Of a stretch of DNA of 64,000 nt, positions 63,029-64,000 are shown one piece after another. The stretch comes from Burkholderia cepacia (GTDB lineage: Bacteria > Pseudomonadota > Gammaproteobacteria > Burkholderiales > Burkholderiaceae), in NCBI RefSeq assembly GCF_001718835.1, contig NZ_CP013443.1, forward strand, positions 3,348,001 to 3,412,000, in the 5' to 3' direction. The position numbers were made by a program, and so were the translations under genes. The notes under the pieces are model-generated. The model was not told where the DNA came from, ran no database searches, and saw only the letters and a list, made by a program, of their open reading frames with translations. Each line of letters begins with the position of its first letter. The first letter of the stretch is position 1.

Positions 63029-64000
63029 ATGGACCTCCGCCAGCTGCCTGCGCTGAACGCGATTCGCGCGTTCGAAGCCGCCGCCCGTCACGAGAATTTC
63101 TCGCGCGCCGCCGACGAGCTGTACGTCACGCACGGCGCGGTCAGCCACCAGGTGCGCGCGCTCGAGGAGGAGCTCGGCGTGCAGCTGTTCACGCGCAACG
63201 GCAAGCGGCTGTGCCTGACCGACGCCGGCATGCGCTACGCGCAGCAGATCCGCACCGCGCTGATGGTCATCGCCGACGCGACGCGCGACGTGCGCGCGAG
63301 CGACCGCGACCGGCGGCTCGTGGTGTCGATGCTGTCGTCGTTTGCCGCGCGCTTCATCACGCCGCGCATCGGCTCGTTCATCGAACGGCACCCGGAAATC
63401 GACGTCGAGCTGCAGTCGACCAACTCGCTCACCGATTTCGCGCGCGACGACGTCGATCTCGCGATCCGTTTCGGTCACGGCAGCTATCCGGGGCTGCATG
63501 TCGAGCCGCTGTTCGACGAAGTGTTCTTTCCGGCGTGCGCGCCGACGCTGAACGGCGGCCAGCTGCCGCAAACGCCCGCCGATCTCGTGCACTACAACCT
63601 GCTGCGCTCGGACGACGAGCTGTGGCGGCCGTGGTTCGACGCGGCCGGACTCAAGACTTTGACCGAGCCGAAGCGGGGGATTCTGTACCAGGATTCGTCG
63701 AACCTGCTGCTGGCCGCGATCGACGGCCAGGGCATCGCGCTCGTGCGCCGCTCGCTGGCGGTGCACGACCTGCTCGACGGGCGCATCGTGCGCCTGTTCG
63801 ACATCGACGGGCCGAGCCCGTGGCACTATTTTTTCGTGTGTCCGCCGCCGCTGCTGAACACGCCGCGCGTGCAGGCGTTCAGGACCTGGCTGTTCGAGGA
63901 AGTCGCCGAATACAAGCGGCTGTGCGACGAGCTGGACGCGCGGCGCGCGGCGGGGAAGCCCCCCGCCGAGTGCGCGCAGGAAGGAGGATGGAAGGCGCTT
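63029..64000 (+). CDS. GcvA-like LysR transcriptional regulator, 3' end missing
   Basis: The open frame runs from MDLRQLPALNAIRAFEAAAR (ATG with GAGGAAA upstream) to the window edge, 324 codons, without a stop, so only the last residues are missing. The HTH is NFSRAADELYVTHGAVSHQV, followed by the effector domain with DVELQSTNSLTDFARDDVDL and AAIDGQGIALVRRSLAV. This is the GcvA/DsdC-like subgroup. Divergent from the DUF2917 gene. Confidence 0.9.
   Translation, partial: MDLRQLPALNAIRAFEAAARHENFSRAADELYVTHGAVSHQVRALEEELGVQLFTRNGKRLCLTDAGMRYAQQIRTALMVIADATRDVRASDRDRRLVVSMLSSFAARFITPRIGSFIERHPEIDVELQSTNSLTDFARDDVDLAIRFGHGSYPGLHVEPLFDEVFFPACAPTLNGGQLPQTPADLVHYNLLRSDDELWRPWFDAAGLKTLTEPKRGILYQDSSNLLLAAIDGQGIALVRRSLAVHDLLDGRIVRLFDIDGPSPWHYFFVCPPPLLNTPRVQAFRTWLFEEVAEYKRLCDELDARRAAGKPPAECAQEGGWKAL

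Overview
High G+C DNA (about two thirds G+C by eye) with strong GC3 codon bias and a gene set typical of a beta-proteobacterium. The paralogues, gene order and protein sequences point to Burkholderia, most likely the B. cepacia complex and chromosome 1. This is inferred from recognition of the proteins, not from a database search. Almost everything is core metabolism. There are no tRNA or rRNA genes, insertion sequences, phage genes or CRISPR arrays that I can support.

Layout. 1-2.5 kb: a LexA-controlled mutagenesis cassette imuA-imuB-dnaE2, with dnaE2 running off the left edge. 2.6-5.4 kb: an ABC importer of the ABC_sub_bind class. 5.6-9.8 kb: small orphans, a solitary MetQ-like binding protein, a chemoreceptor and a YciI protein. 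9.9-20.3 kb: the aa3 cytochrome c oxidase locus, holding structural subunits (coxB, ctaD, ctaE), heme A synthesis (ctaB, ctaA), copper and assembly factors (ctaG, SCO, SURF1) and several small membrane proteins. 20.6-26.8 kb: frameshifted bioC, comF-like, trmL, macrodomain protein, gpsA, secB, grxC, rhodanese, gpmA. 27-34.7 kb: a carboxyl-terminal processing protease, a ThiF/MoeB protein, the regulatory PTS (EI, HPr, EIIA) and glutathione synthesis (gshB, gshA). 35-39.2 kb: amtB-glnK, ubiK, yifB. 39.5-45.7 kb: a lipoprotein, a TlpA-like thioredoxin and the dicarboxylate system dctA-dctB-dctD. 46-55 kb: actP with its DUF485 partner, then a fatty acid/acyl-CoA catabolic operon with a divergent LysR regulator. 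55-60 kb: gamma-glutamyltransferase and a TauABC-type importer. 60-64 kb: an orphan NTF2-like protein, lipA-lipB, a DUF2917 protein and a truncated GcvA-like LysR gene.

Regulation readable in the DNA. A perfect CTGT-N8-ACAG LexA box precedes imuA. GG-N10-GC sigma-54 promoters precede glnK-amtB and dctA; the second fits the NtrC-type DctD encoded beside it. An intrinsic terminator followed by a TATAAT element separates ptsH from ptsI.

Main oddities. bioC is split by a small indel. A 2-nt insertion near the 3' end of dctA removes its stop and opens one frame through dctB. CoxB carries fused cytochrome c and OmpA-like domains. The dctA leader contains an 11-codon ORF with a good ribosome binding site. 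The two indels may be genuine or may be sequence errors. I found no convincing wholly new multi-gene system.
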